Below, in pieces: positions 16,087 to 25,444 of a stretch of DNA of 64,000 nt. The position numbers and the translations under genes are program-made. The stretch comes from Tildeniella nuda ZEHNDER 1965/U140. GTDB taxonomy: Bacteria > Cyanobacteriota > Cyanobacteriia > Leptolyngbyales > Leptolyngbyaceae. The notes under the pieces were generated by a model. The model made no database searches. It was given only the letters and a program-made list of their open reading frames with translations, and was not told the DNA's origin. The stretch covers positions 358,804-422,803 of the forward strand of contig JAHHIG010000003.1 of assembly GCA_019358895.1 (NCBI GenBank), written 5' to 3'. Positions within the stretch are counted from its first letter, which is position 1; each line of letters opens with the position of its first letter.

Positions 16087-17781
16087 ATGCAAGAGTACGA
16101 TGTCGTCGTCATTGGTGCGGGGCATAATGGGCTGGTATGTGCGGCGTATCTGCTGAAAGCTGGCTATCGTGTGTTGCTGCTGGAGAAGCGATCGGTGCCC
16201 GGTGGAGCCGCAACGACCGAAGCAGTGATTCCAGAGTTGCCTGATTTCAAGTTCAATCTCTGCGCGATCGACCACGAGTTTATTCATCTCGGTCCTGTGG
16301 TCGAAGAGCTGGAGCTAACAAAGTACGGGCTGGAGTATCTCTTTTGCGATCCAGTCGTCTTTTGTCCGCATCCGGATGGGAAGTACTTTTTGGCGCACCA
16401 ATCGATCGAGAAGACCTGTGCCGAGATTGAACAGTTCAGTCCACGTGACGCGAAAAAGTACGCTGAGTTTACAAATTACTGGCAGCGGGCGATCGGGGCG
16501 ATGATTCCCATGTTTAACGCGCCGCCGAAGTCGTTGATTGATATTGCAGGCAACTATGACATTGCCAAGATTAAAGATTTGTTCTCTGTGATTGGTTCGA
16601 CCGACAAAACGCTGGACTTTATTCGCACAATGTTGACCAGCGCGGAAGATATTCTCAATGAGTGGTTTGACTCAGAGTTTCTCAAAGCGCCCCTTGCCCG
16701 CCTGTCATCCGAATTAGGTGCGCCACCATCCCAAAAAATGCTGGGCATTGGAGCCATTATGATGGCAATGCGGCACAATCCTGGTATGGCACGACCCAAA
16801 GGCGGTACGGGTGCGCTGGTAGAGTCATTAGTCCGATTGATTAAAGCGCTGGGTGGTGACATTCTCACAGAACAGCACGTTGCCAAAATTTTGGTGGATG
16901 ATGGGCGTGCGGTGGGTGTGCGCGTGGCAAACGGCACAGAATATCGTGCGACCAAGGGCGTGATTTCTAACATCGACGCGCAACGCCTGATGGTGCACAT
17001 GGTTGATCCTGCCGATTTGAATGCGGCTGACCCTGAGCTACGAGAACGTTTACAGCGGCGCATTGTGAACAATAACGAAACCATTCTCAAAGTTGATTTG
17101 GCAATGGATGAACCGCTGCGCTTTGAGCATCACCATCATCGCGATGAGTATCTGATCGGTTCGGTGCTGATTGCTGATTCGGTGCGACAGGTGGAAATTG
17201 CCCATAGCGAGCCGTCGATCGGCAACATTCCCGACGCTGACCCATCGTTCTATCTGGTGCAGCCGACGATGCTAGACCCCACAATGGCTCCCGATGGCAA
17301 ACACACGGTTTGGATTGAGTTTTTCGCGCCCTACAAAATTGCGGGGCTGGAAGGCACCGGGCAGCATGGCACTGGTTGGACGGATGAACTGAAGAACAAA
17401 GTCGCCGATCGCGTGATCGACAAGCTGGCAGACTACGCGCCGAACGTGAAAACAGCGACGATCGGGCGACGCGTGGAAAGTCCGGCTGAGCTAGGTGAAC
17501 GATTAGGTGCCGTCAATGGCAACTACTACCACATCGACATGACCCTCGATCAGATGGTGTTTTTCCGTCCCCTGCCCGAAATTGCCAACTACAAAACGCC
17601 GATCGACGGACTGTTTCTCACGGGAGCCGGAACCCATCCCGGTGGTTCTATTTCAGGGATGCCAGGACGCAACTGTGCGCGGGTCTTTCTGCAAACACAG
17701 CAGCCATTTGTCCAAACGTTGCGCGATGCTAGAGAGTCGATTAAATCGACCGTGCAATCCGTTTTTCGCTTGAATGAGTAG
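16087..17781 (+). CDS. crtO: CrtO-type beta-carotene ketolase
   Basis: This FAD-dependent enzyme adds a 4-keto group to the beta-ionone ring of carotenoids and belongs to the phytoene-desaturase-like family. The N-terminus has the dinucleotide-binding motif DVVVIGAGHNGLVCAAYLL, followed by LEKRSVPGGAATTEA. Other strongly CrtO-like blocks are CAIDHEFIHLGPVVEEL, MRHNPGMARPKGGTGAL, VISNIDAQRL and the C-terminal FAD-contacting GAGTHPGGSISGMPGRNCAR. The length of 564 residues from ATG 16087 matches the family; an in-frame GTG at 16078 is possible. CrtISO-type isomerases are related, but the conserved blocks match CrtO better. Confidence 0.9.
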   Translation: MQEYDVVVIGAGHNGLVCAAYLLKAGYRVLLLEKRSVPGGAATTEAVIPELPDFKFNLCAIDHEFIHLGPVVEELELTKYGLEYLFCDPVVFCPHPDGKYFLAHQSIEKTCAEIEQFSPRDAKKYAEFTNYWQRAIGAMIPMFNAPPKSLIDIAGNYDIAKIKDLFSVIGSTDKTLDFIRTMLTSAEDILNEWFDSEFLKAPLARLSSELGAPPSQKMLGIGAIMMAMRHNPGMARPKGGTGALVESLVRLIKALGGDILTEQHVAKILVDDGRAVGVRVANGTEYRATKGVISNIDAQRLMVHMVDPADLNAADPELRERLQRRIVNNNETILKVDLAMDEPLRFEHHHHRDEYLIGSVLIADSVRQVEIAHSEPSIGNIPDADPSFYLVQPTMLDPTMAPDGKHTVWIEFFAPYKIAGLEGTGQHGTGWTDELKNKVADRVIDKLADYAPNVKTATIGRRVESPAELGERLGAVNGNYYHIDMTLDQMVFFRPLPEIANYKTPIDGLFLTGAGTHPGGSISGMPGRNCARVFLQTQQPFVQTLRDARESIKSTVQSVFRLNE

Positions 17782-17851
17782 ATTTTGGATGAGATTGCCG
17801 ATTGCTTAAGGTAATTGGCAGTTTGGGTGAGCAAATTTTTTAAGTGTAACG

Positions 17852-18973
17852 ATGACAAAGCGAGTGTTAATTCTGGGTGGGCAAGGGCGCATTGGTCGCC
17901 AGGTTGCCGCTGATCTTGCCGCCAACACGGATGCGGAAATTACGATTACTGGGCGCAATGAGTACTCTAAGCAGAATGCTGCTCTGGGCGCACAGGTTCA
18001 ATTTTTAGAGCTGGATTTGGACGATCGCGATACCCTTACTGCCGCCATTCGTGCCTTGCAGACAGACGATCGCCACAGTCGTAATGTCGTCGTGCATTGT
18101 GCAGGACCGTTTCATCATCGTGATGGCAGAGTGCTGGAAGCCTGTATCGCTGCGGGGGTGAATTATGTGGATGTGAGCGATCACCCGTCCTATACACGCA
18201 AGGCAATCGCCTACCGTGAGGCGGCAGAAGCAGCGGGAGTCATGGCGATCGTCAACACAGGTATTTTTCCCGGCATCTCAAATAGCATGGTGCGACAGAG
18301 CATTGAGCAACTGGATACCGCTGAAACGGTGCATCTTAGCTATGTGGTGGCTGGCTCTGGTGGGGCAGGTGTGACGGTGATGCGAACAACGTTTCTCGGC
18401 TTGCAGCGTCCCTTTCAGGCATGGCTGAAGGGGGAATGGCAGGCAGTGAAGCCGTACAGCGATCGCGAAGTCGTCGAGTTTCCCCCGCCTTATGGTCGCG
18501 TTGGCGTGTACTGGTTTGATGTGCCCGAAGCATTCACTATCCCCAGTGCGTTTCCCGTCAAAACAGTCATCACCAAATTTGGCACCGTACCCGACTTCTA
18601 CAATTTTCTCACCTGGAGCGTGGCTCGCTGGTGGCATCCTCGCTTGCTGCAAACGCGCGCTGTTATTGAGTTTTTATCCTACGTCAGCCACTTTATGACC
18701 GATGTGACCGATCGCTTTAGCGGTATTGGGGTTGCCATTCGGGTTGAAGTCAGCGGTGAGAAAGACGGTAAAGCAGCCAAAAGCTACGCCACGCTGATGC
18801 ATGACAATACGGCGATCGCCGCTGGCTATGGCACAGGCAGCGTTACCGAGTTGCTGTTGTCAGGCAAACTCAACAAACCGGGTGTGTGGGCGATCGAAGA
18901 AGCATTGCCCACCGCTTTATTTGAGCAAACCATGCAGAGCCGTGGAGTGAACATTGAGCGGGCTTTACGCTGA
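17852..18973 (+). CDS. Saccharopine dehydrogenase-family NAD(P)-binding protein
   Basis: The 373-residue product begins RVLILGGQGRIGRQVAADLA, a Rossmann motif, followed by a domain typical of saccharopine-dehydrogenase-like oxidoreductases (VVVHCAGPFHHRDGRVLEAC, then YVDVSDHPSYTR). Substrates of these cyanobacterial members are not known, so a lysine-pathway role should not be assumed. The gene starts about 70 bp after crtO on the same strand and may be co-transcribed with it. No membrane segment is obvious. Confidence 0.8.
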   Translation: MTKRVLILGGQGRIGRQVAADLAANTDAEITITGRNEYSKQNAALGAQVQFLELDLDDRDTLTAAIRALQTDDRHSRNVVVHCAGPFHHRDGRVLEACIAAGVNYVDVSDHPSYTRKAIAYREAAEAAGVMAIVNTGIFPGISNSMVRQSIEQLDTAETVHLSYVVAGSGGAGVTVMRTTFLGLQRPFQAWLKGEWQAVKPYSDREVVEFPPPYGRVGVYWFDVPEAFTIPSAFPVKTVITKFGTVPDFYNFLTWSVARWWHPRLLQTRAVIEFLSYVSHFMTDVTDRFSGIGVAIRVEVSGEKDGKAAKSYATLMHDNTAIAAGYGTGSVTELLLSGKLNKPGVWAIEEALPTALFEQTMQSRGVNIERALR

Positions 18974-19150
18974 TACTGCGGAGGCGCAGAGGGCAGGAGG
19001 CAGAGGAAGCAAGGGGAGGCAGGGGAAGCAAGGGAGACAGAAGGCAGAGGACAGAAGGCAACTTCAACTCAAAACTCAAAATTCATAACTCAAAACTCTT
19101 TCCCCACACCCCACTCCCCACTCCCTCTTCGTCAAACGCTGGAATCTCCG
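18974..19150. repeat. Low-complexity intergenic repeats
   Basis: Purine-rich GGGGAGGCAGGGGAAGCAAG units (18990-19050) are followed by ACTCAAAACTCAAAATTCAT and CCCCACTCCCCACTCCC units. The same families recur elsewhere in the window (about 24010, 37620, 42150, 43930, 44040, 47310, 48340, 49090 and 58880). They are short tandemly repeated elements found between cyanobacterial genes. Confidence 0.7.
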
Positions 19151-19202
19151 AGCATTGGGTGGCAAAATGGACGGTACGAATTTAACGAGAAAAAGCACCA
19201 TG

Positions 19203-19949
19203 ATGACTCATCCCGCGCTACAGAATGCTCTGGACAATGGACGCGCCCTCAAGATTATTAGCGGTCTGCACAACTTTGATGCCGATCGCGTGGCTGCTAC
19301 GGTCAACGCTGCCGATCGCGGGGGTGCCACTTTTGTAGACATTGCTGCCGATCCCAACCTGGTACGATTGGCAAAACAACTGACCCATCTGCCCGTCTGC
19401 GTCTCTGCGGTAGAGCCAGAAAAGTTTGTCATTGCCGTTGATGCGGGAGCCGATCTGATCGAAATTGGCAACTTCGACAGCTTCTACGCGCAAGGTCGTC
19501 GCTTTGAAGCGGATGAAGTGCTGGCGCTGACCCGCGAAACCCGCGAACTGTTGCCCACCATTACCCTTTCCGTCACCGTGCCTCACATCCTGACGCTCGA
19601 TAAACAGGTGCAACTGGCAGAAGCATTGGTACAAGCCGGAGCAGACATCATCCAAACCGAAGGCGGTACTAGCAGCCAGCCCACTCACTCCGGCACGTTG
19701 GGACTTATCGAAAAAGCCGCTCCCACCCTGGCTGCTGCTTATGAAATCTCCCGTGTGGTCAAGGTTCCCGTCTTATGCGCCTCCGGTCTGTCAAATGTGA
19801 CGGCTCCACTGGCGATCGCCGCTGGTGCATCCGGCATCGGTGTGGGTGCCGCTATCAACCAACTCAACAGCGAAATCGCCATGATCGCCGCTGTTCGCAG
19901 TTTGGTCGAAGCGTTGGCAACCGTCAGCCGATCCAAAGTTTACGCTTAG
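19203..19949 (+). CDS. Ycf23/DUF561 family protein
   Basis: The product has a TIM-barrel-like pattern and matches the Ycf23 (DUF561) family conserved in cyanobacteria and algal plastids, whose function is uncertain. Motifs are ALKIISGLHNFDADRV at the start, then GATFVDIAADPNLVRLA, VDAGADLIEIGNFDSFY and QTEGGTSS, ending with ASGIGVGAAINQLNSE. Starts at 19200 or 19203 (MMTHPALQ) fit the family best; the frame is open further upstream to 19155. Confidence 0.85.
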   Translation: MTHPALQNALDNGRALKIISGLHNFDADRVAATVNAADRGGATFVDIAADPNLVRLAKQLTHLPVCVSAVEPEKFVIAVDAGADLIEIGNFDSFYAQGRRFEADEVLALTRETRELLPTITLSVTVPHILTLDKQVQLAEALVQAGADIIQTEGGTSSQPTHSGTLGLIEKAAPTLAAAYEISRVVKVPVLCASGLSNVTAPLAIAAGASGIGVGAAINQLNSEIAMIAAVRSLVEALATVSRSKVYA

Positions 19950-20088
19950 CGCGATCGGTTTGTGATACGAAACTTTCTGTCTATTATTCTGAATTGGTAG
20001 ACAGAAAGTTTCTGTCAAAATCTAAAGCATGAGGTGACTGAAACAATTGCTAAGATGAGCAAAAAAGGGTGTAATGTAACGACCTGTA

Positions 20089-20277
20089 ATGCCTACTGCT
20101 GAATAACTAGCGAGTTTGTATCGTATTGGCTATCAGCTAACGTTTACGATGCTTCAACCGATATATTTAATTTGCGTTGATGTGAGAACTCGGAATGTGT
20201 ACATCCTCGCTGGATATGACGAAGAACTTGAGTTCCAAATTCTGCCTAATGGAGCGTTGTCTCATGAGCCAGATTAA
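20089..20277 (+). pseudogene. Small DUF6888-like ORF interrupted by a stop
   Basis: From ATG 20089 the frame reads MPTAE, then TAA, then LASLYRIGYQLTFTMLQPIY and LICVDVRTRNVYILAGYDEE, to a stop at 20275-20277. The pattern (LYR, a hydrophobic stretch, then R-N-V-Y-ILAG and E-F-ILPNG) resembles the small cyanobacterial DUF6888 proteins. A single CAA-to-TAA change at codon 6 would explain the stop. Re-initiation downstream (for example at the TTG of LYR) could still give a product. The 3' end overlaps the next remnant on the opposite strand. Confidence 0.45.
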
Positions 20278-20506
20278 CTATTTGCGATCGTAGCGAATCG
20301 GGCAGTTCTCCTACTCGCCGGTTGAGAAGTTGGAGGATCAACAAGCGAGTTCCGTGTTCAGCACCTTGCTGCATCCCTCGTGCTTCCGTTTGCCGTTCCC
20401 ATTGCAAATAGGCTTGCGATAGAGTTGCCATCGGTGCTTGATCCTCGTTGTCGATCGCTTCACTACCCTCGATTGTAACCTTCCAAATCATCGGCAATCT
20501 CTGCAA
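20246..20506 (-). pseudogene. C-terminal remnant of an Rpn-like (DUF4351) protein
   Basis: The 86-residue frame contains MATLSQAYLQWERQTEARGM and ends with RLLILQLLNRRVGELPDSLR, the DUF4351-like tail found at the end of Rpn/PD-(D/E)XK transposase-like nucleases that are abundant in cyanobacteria. The nuclease domain expected upstream is missing and the first 25 residues do not look like it. A decayed accessory gene is the best reading. Confidence 0.55.
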
Positions 20507-20527
20507 TGCTGCCGCTTAGCGCTTGAT

Positions 20528-21652
20528 TCAGTACAGTTCATACTTCATCAACTGACAGGGCAACGTGCCATTGTAAACGGCAAACCGTTGGGAGGATTTC
20601 AGCCCGATCGACTGCGAGAGTTCCTTATTACCACTCAGCACAAACGCCGTCCAGCCTTTGAAGCGTTGCTTCAGCACATCGCCTAACCGTTTGTAGAACG
20701 CACCCAGATCGCTATCCCGTCCTAACCGTTCGCCATAGGGCGGATTGCAGAACAACACGCCGCTGTCTGAGGGTGCGGCAACGTCTTCAAGGTCGATCGC
20801 CGTGAAATAAACGTGGTTCGACACACCACAGTTGGTTGCGTTGGTCAGCGCTTGCTTAATCACATCGGCATCGCGATCGCTGCCCCAAATTGGTGCGGGA
20901 AGGCTATCTAACTGACTGGTTTCCGCTGCTTCAATCAGTTTTTCTAACAAAGACAAATCTGCGTCCAGCCAGGTTTCAAAGCCAAACCGATCGCGAAACA
21001 GTCCCGGTGCAATGTTGAGCGCTTTCAAACTTGCTTCCAACGGCAACGTACCAGAGCCACAGAGGGGATCGTAAAACATCTGCTCTGGTCGCCAGTCCGA
21101 CAGTTGAACCAAAGCTGCTGCCAGCGATTCCTTCAACGGTGCAGCACCAACCGCTGGACGGTAGCCTCGACGGTGCAGACTCTGACCCGAACTATCCAGG
21201 CTGACGGTACAGGTGTCGCGTTCAAGATGGACGCTGATTTGCACATCTGGTAATTGCAGTTCGACATCAGAGCGATCGCCCGTCCGTTCTTGCTGCTGCT
21301 CGACGATCGCCCGTTTGACCTGAAGCGCCGTGAAATGGGTATGGTTAAGCTGCTCAGTTTTGCCCGTCGTATTGACCGCTAATGTCAGGTCAGGCGTGAG
21401 ATACTGCGACCAGTCGATCGTCTGAATTCCCTGGTAGAGATCCTCTGTATCCCGGCAGGGAAACTCATGCAGTTTCATGAGAATGCGGAATGGTAATCTA
21501 GCCCAGAGGTTCACGCGATACAACAGGGTGCGATCGCCTGCAAACGCAACACCACAAAATCCTGGTACTACCGCATTGGCACCCAACTGCTCTAACTCCT
21601 GCGCTGCCAGCGTTTCTAGCCCCCGCGCCACTGTTGCAAAATACTGATTCAT
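20528..21652 (-). CDS. RlmL-like rRNA (guanine-N2) methyltransferase
   Basis: The 374-residue protein has an N-terminal THUMP domain (MNQYFATVARGLETLAAQEL onward, to about residue 160) and a C-terminal Rossmann methyltransferase. YDPLCGSGTLPLEA binds S-adenosylmethionine, and VLFCNPPYGERLG carries the NPPY catalytic motif of N2-guanine methyltransferases. It would methylate 23S rRNA. It is shorter than E. coli RlmKL because it lacks the second methyltransferase domain, as is usual in cyanobacteria. The gene stands alone. Confidence 0.9.
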   Translation of the reverse strand: MNQYFATVARGLETLAAQELEQLGANAVVPGFCGVAFAGDRTLLYRVNLWARLPFRILMKLHEFPCRDTEDLYQGIQTIDWSQYLTPDLTLAVNTTGKTEQLNHTHFTALQVKRAIVEQQQERTGDRSDVELQLPDVQISVHLERDTCTVSLDSSGQSLHRRGYRPAVGAAPLKESLAAALVQLSDWRPEQMFYDPLCGSGTLPLEASLKALNIAPGLFRDRFGFETWLDADLSLLEKLIEAAETSQLDSLPAPIWGSDRDADVIKQALTNATNCGVSNHVYFTAIDLEDVAAPSDSGVLFCNPPYGERLGRDSDLGAFYKRLGDVLKQRFKGWTAFVLSGNKELSQSIGLKSSQRFAVYNGTLPCQLMKYELY

Positions 21653-22262
21653 GCATGAGGCTCATCACTGTAAGGCACTGCGAAGCTACTGCCCTTCACA
21701 ATTGTATCGATTGTAGGAAGACGTTTTGCTTCAGCTTAAGTAGCTGGGTGAAATTAAACGTAGGATGTGTTAGGCATAGCCGTAACGCATCAAAACCTTT
21801 AGCAGCATGGGTTACGCTTCGCTTTTCTTGAATGCCGAAGGCTATACCCATCCGACGCAGATTTTATATTTAATTGAACCTTCCTACTTAGGGGATTGCA
21901 AGAAAATAAGATACCCGTGGTTTGGGTTTCGGCTACGCTCAATCCGCTATGACTGAAGGTTGAGCGTAGCCGAAACCTGGTTAATTGGTCGGTTATTAAA
22001 CCGCAAAGCCTTAGTACGAGACTTCTAAATCTCCCCGTCCATTCATTGTGCGTCTAAGAGGTTGTTTTAAAAGTCGGTCAGTCCGTAAAGAAGCTCACTC
22101 GGTGTAAGCTGCTTGCAGGATCTATAGCCTAACAACTTCCATCATACGGCTACAAAGACTTTGCGTTTTGTTCCAATCGTATCTGCCGCCACTGATTAGG
22201 AGCGTTAGTTATTAGTTTTTAGAAAGAGCAGTAAGCGCAAGTTTAGGTTAGCAACGATACCC
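21653..22262. repeat. 610-bp intergenic region with repeat elements and a perfect hairpin
   Basis: No gene is supported. An 18-bp perfect inverted repeat at 21925-21942 and 21960-21977 (GGTTTCGGCTACGCTCAA and its complement, 17-base loop) would form a strong hairpin. At 22057-22075 the sequence AGAGGTTGTTTTAAAAGTC matches the terminal inverted repeat of the MITE-like element at 26547-26719. The 21760-21850 stretch (GTTAGGCATAGCCGTAACGC) resembles repeats dispersed in other cyanobacterial genomes. Confidence 0.6.
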
Positions 22263-23591
22263 TTACTTTGCGTCTCCTTCACCATTTCCTACTCCTGCCA
22301 AGTCAGCGCTGAGAAAATCAATAAACTGTCGCGCACTGCGACCCGATCGCCCATTATGTCGCGTTGCCCACTGAAGCGCCTGAAATTCCAACGCCTCTGA
22401 ATCAAGCTGAATTCCTGCTTGCTTGGCGAGATGGTGAATGATTTGCAGATAGGTTTTCTGGTCAGCGGGTTCAAAGGTGAGGGTCAAGCCAAAGCGATCG
22501 CTAAAGGAGAGCTTTTCCTGCACGGTATCCCAGGCGTGAACTTCATCGCCATCGCTGGGACGGGGACGATCGCCAAAGAACTCGCGGATCAAATGCCGTC
22601 GATTGGACGTGGCATAAACCACAACGTTCTGCGATCGTGCGGTCAGATTTCCCTCCAGCACGACCTTCAGCGCCTTGTACGCATCCTCATCCTCTTCAAA
22701 CGACAGGTCATCGACGAAGATAATGAACTTCTGCGGCAGGTTTCGTAGTGGCTCGACGATCGCGGGCAGATCCGTCAACTCCGCCTTTGCAACCTCAATC
22801 AGACGCAGCCCATCATCCCCATAGCGATGCAACAGCCCTTTCACCAATGAGGATTTACCAGAGCCACGACTGCCATAAAGCAACACGTGCAGCGCGGGAT
22901 AGCCCTTGAGCAAAAACGTCGTATTCTTCAGCAGAGCTTCTTTTTGCGACTCGTAGCCCACTAAATCTGTCACCTGGACGCGATCGGGTGAGCTAATGCC
23001 AACCAATCGCCCCGATTGCCACTGCAACGCTTTGTACTGAGCAAACAGCCCGACACCCTGCTTGCGATAATGGGCTGCTAATGGCTCTAGACCCGTACCC
23101 CAGTCGGGTGCCGAGTGGAAGGTCGATCGCAACCAGTCCAGGTTTGCTGCCTCTTCATAGCTCCACACGACAGGTGCTGCTTTTAAATGCGCCGCTACTT
23201 TAACCAACTGGCTCAAGTGTTGGCTGCTAAACGCATAGATCTGCTGCAACACCTGGAGATCATGCCGCGCTGCTGCGACTAGCGCAGGCGATACGTCGCT
23301 CAAAGCAGTTCGCTGTGCCTGCTGCGTGAATGGGTTGTCAGCATGTAAAACTTGGGTAAGCAAATGGTCTTGCCAGCTTTGCTTACCGTCTGCCAGCGCA
23401 CTGAACCAGCCGCCATACGCGTGCAGACATTCCGTATTTTCGGCGGCAGCATTGCGCTCGGCATGACGAATCGCTTGCAATAGTGCTAGAAATGCCTGAC
23501 CAGGAGTGTCACTGAGAACAGCCTGGTAGACCAGGAGAGAGGCTGCCTGATGCAGCAGGGCTTGAACCGGGGCGATCGCGTGCGTACTCAT
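22263..23591 (-). CDS. DUF815-family AAA ATPase
   Basis: The 442-residue protein has an N-terminal helical half and a C-terminal ATPase domain. Walker A is GSRGSGKSS (residues 240-248) and Walker B is KFIIFVDDLSFE, with a sensor-like VVVYATSNRRHLI. The layout matches DUF815 ATPases of unknown function, conserved in bacteria. A Fur-family regulator gene ends 10 bp upstream of it on the same strand, and the two may be co-transcribed. Confidence 0.85.
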   Translation of the reverse strand: MSTHAIAPVQALLHQAASLLVYQAVLSDTPGQAFLALLQAIRHAERNAAAENTECLHAYGGWFSALADGKQSWQDHLLTQVLHADNPFTQQAQRTALSDVSPALVAAARHDLQVLQQIYAFSSQHLSQLVKVAAHLKAAPVVWSYEEAANLDWLRSTFHSAPDWGTGLEPLAAHYRKQGVGLFAQYKALQWQSGRLVGISSPDRVQVTDLVGYESQKEALLKNTTFLLKGYPALHVLLYGSRGSGKSSLVKGLLHRYGDDGLRLIEVAKAELTDLPAIVEPLRNLPQKFIIFVDDLSFEEDEDAYKALKVVLEGNLTARSQNVVVYATSNRRHLIREFFGDRPRPSDGDEVHAWDTVQEKLSFSDRFGLTLTFEPADQKTYLQIIHHLAKQAGIQLDSEALEFQALQWATRHNGRSGRSARQFIDFLSADLAGVGNGEGDAK

Positions 23592-23601
23592 TCACATCCA
23601 G

Positions 23602-24009
23602 CTAATTAACAGACTCACTTGTAGCATTAGCCGCTTGGCATTGCGTGCAAAGCCCAAAGAACTCCAGCATGTGATAGTAGATTTTGAACTGGTACGACTG
23701 GTGCAACTGCGCTTCTAATTCATGCACTGGACACGTGTCGATCGGAATCGAACCACCGCACTGTAAGCAAGTGAGATGATGCTTATCTTCTTGCACCAAA
23801 CTATACAGCGACTCCCCGCCTGCCATCGTCCGCGCCTGCACAGCACCCTCCAACTTCAACGCCTCCAACGCACGATATACGGTCGCCAGACCCATCGCCT
23901 GATCACGGTTCCGTAATTCGATGAACAGATCCTGGGCGGAAATTGCCCGGTTGATGCTTTTCAGAATGCTGATGATTCGTTCCTGGCTACGAGTGCGACT
24001 GGCTTTCAT
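23602..24009 (-). CDS. Fur-family transcriptional regulator
   Basis: The start is set at ATG 24009 (MKASRTRSQERIISIL); the longer frame to 24096 only translates the purine-rich repeat. The 135-residue product has the winged helix (AISAQDLFIELR, then GLATVYRALEAL) and a dimerisation domain with two CxxC pairs (Cys81/Cys84 and Cys121/Cys124) that hold structural zinc. HH at 77-78 and the histidines near 97-113 are candidate regulatory ligands. The metal or peroxide sensed (Fur, Zur or PerR type) cannot be decided by eye. Confidence 0.88.
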   Translation of the reverse strand: MKASRTRSQERIISILKSINRAISAQDLFIELRNRDQAMGLATVYRALEALKLEGAVQARTMAGGESLYSLVQEDKHHLTCLQCGGSIPIDTCPVHELEAQLHQSYQFKIYYHMLEFFGLCTQCQAANATSESVN

Positions 24010-24828
24010 GGAGGAGGTGAGGAGTGAGGAGTGAGGGGAGAGGGGAGGCAGGGGAAGCAAGGGGAGCAGGGGAGGCAGGGGAAGTAGGGGAAGCAAGGGG
24101 AGCAGGGGAGGCGGGGAAGGTTTGAGTTTTGAGTATCGAGCTTAGAGATCGGAGTGTCGAGCTTAGAAATCGAAGTGTCGAGCTTTGAGGTCGGAGTGTC
24201 GAGCTTTGAGGTCGGAGTGTCGAGCTTAGAACTCGGAGTGTCGAGCTTAAAGGTCGGAAGATGGAGGTTTTGGGTCGGAGTATCGAGCTTTGAGGTCGGG
24301 ATGTCGAGCTTTGAGGTCGGAGTGTCGAGCTTAAAGCTCGGAAGATGGAGGTTTAGAGTCGGAGTGTCGAGCTTTGAGGTCGGAGTGTTGAGCTTAGAAC
24401 TCGGAGTGTCGAGCTTAAAGGTCGGAAGATGGAGATTTTGGGTCGGAGTGTCGAGCTTAGAGGTCGGAGTGTCGAGCTTAGAGGTCGGAGTGTCGAGCTT
24501 AGAACTCGGAGTGTCGAGCTTAGAACTCGGAGTGTCGAGCTTAAAGGTCGGAAGATGGAGGTTTAGAGTCGGAGCGTCGAGCTTTGAGGTCGGAGTGTCG
24601 AGCTTAGAACTCGGAGTGTCGAGCTTAGAACTCGGAGTGTCGAGCTTGGAACTTGGGAATTCGAGCTTAAGGCTCGGAGGATTACCTTCTGCCTTCTGCC
24701 TTCTGCCTTCTGCCTTCTGCCTTCTGCCTCCTGCCTTCTGCCTCCTGCCTTCGACCTTCTGCCTCCTGCCTCCTGCCTCCCATAAAGCGATAGCATCAGT
24801 AACGTCAACTCCATTACAGGAAACGAAG
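24010..24828 (+). repeat. Large minisatellite between fur and purS
   Basis: A purine-rich tract (24010-24120) leads into about 550 bp of 21-bp units of the form GAGCTTAGAACTCGGAGTGTC and variants, interspersed with longer units containing GGAAGATGGAGGTTT. Then come about 13 copies of CTTCTGC/CTCCTGC-type heptamers (24684-24780). Because the unit is 7 codons long, one frame stays open through the array (repeating SSLELGV) and runs into purS. This open frame is a by-product of the repeat, not a protein domain. Confidence 0.85.
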
Positions 24829-25104
24829 GTGGCTCAGACATATCAGGCTCAAATCTATGTTACTCTGCGACCGTCGGTTCTTGACCCCGCCGGAACAGCC
24901 GTGCAATCAGGACTGAAGCACATGGGCTACGAGAATGTGGCACAAATCAGAATCGGTAAGTACATCGAAGTGACCCTGGATGCCGCCAGTGAAGAAGCTG
25001 CCCGCGAACAACTCGATCGCATGTGCGATCAACTTCTGGCAAACCCGGTGATTGAGAATTATCGGTTTGATTTGCAGGCAATGTCTATCGGTGTGAGGGA
25101 GTAG
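24829..25104 (+). CDS. purS: PurS subunit of FGAM synthase
   Basis: PurS forms a complex with PurL and PurQ in the fourth step of purine synthesis. The true start is GTG 24829 ([20 protein letters not shown]), giving the normal size of 91 residues; longer frames read the repeat array. Conserved features are [17 protein letters not shown] and VRIGKY-type [11 protein letters not shown], and the C-terminal [11 protein letters not shown]. purQ, which usually follows in cyanobacteria, is not here. Confidence 0.9.
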   Translation: MAQTYQAQIYVTLRPSVLDPAGTAVQSGLKHMGYENVAQIRIGKYIEVTLDAASEEAAREQLDRMCDQLLANPVIENYRFDLQAMSIGVRE

Positions 25105-25135
25105 GGAGTGGGGAATTGGGAGTCCGGGGGAAGGA

Positions 25136-25384
25136 TCATGCCCACGGGTTTGGCTCACCAGTGCTGGGAGGTTGGAGGGTTAAGGGTTCAACGTTGAAGG
25201 TATTGCCCATTGTAGAGACACGATCGCCCAACACCAGCTTGCGTCCCCGCCGTGTCTCCACCGTGCCATTCACCTTCACTTCTCCTGCCTGAATCAGCAG
25301 CTTTGCCTGCCCTCCAGACTGCACCATCCCCACCACCTTCAAAAACTGATCCAGCTTAATTGTGTCTGTCGCCGTCATGCTCAA
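25136..25384 (-). CDS. S4-domain RNA-binding protein
   Basis: An 82-residue protein made almost wholly of one S4 domain: IKLDQFLKVVGMVQSGGQAK, then LIQAGEVKVNGTVETRRGRK. This matches the small YbcJ/RqcP-like family, which binds RNA in ribosome-related processes. The probable initiator is the first Met or MTATDTIKL three codons later. It converges with purS; only 31 bp separate the two stops. Confidence 0.85.
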   Translation of the reverse strand: MSMTATDTIKLDQFLKVVGMVQSGGQAKLLIQAGEVKVNGTVETRRGRKLVLGDRVSTMGNTFNVEPLTLQPPSTGEPNPWA

Positions 25385-25444
25385 CCCTAATTTGCACTCA
25401 ACTCATAGCTGAGAGCGTTACCTTTACACTCTACTTCTAACTCT

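Noticed and set aside
24154..24828. Long N-terminal repeat domain on PurS
   Set aside because: The open frame follows from a 21-bp repeat unit. PurS is normally 80-95 residues and begins at GTG 24829.
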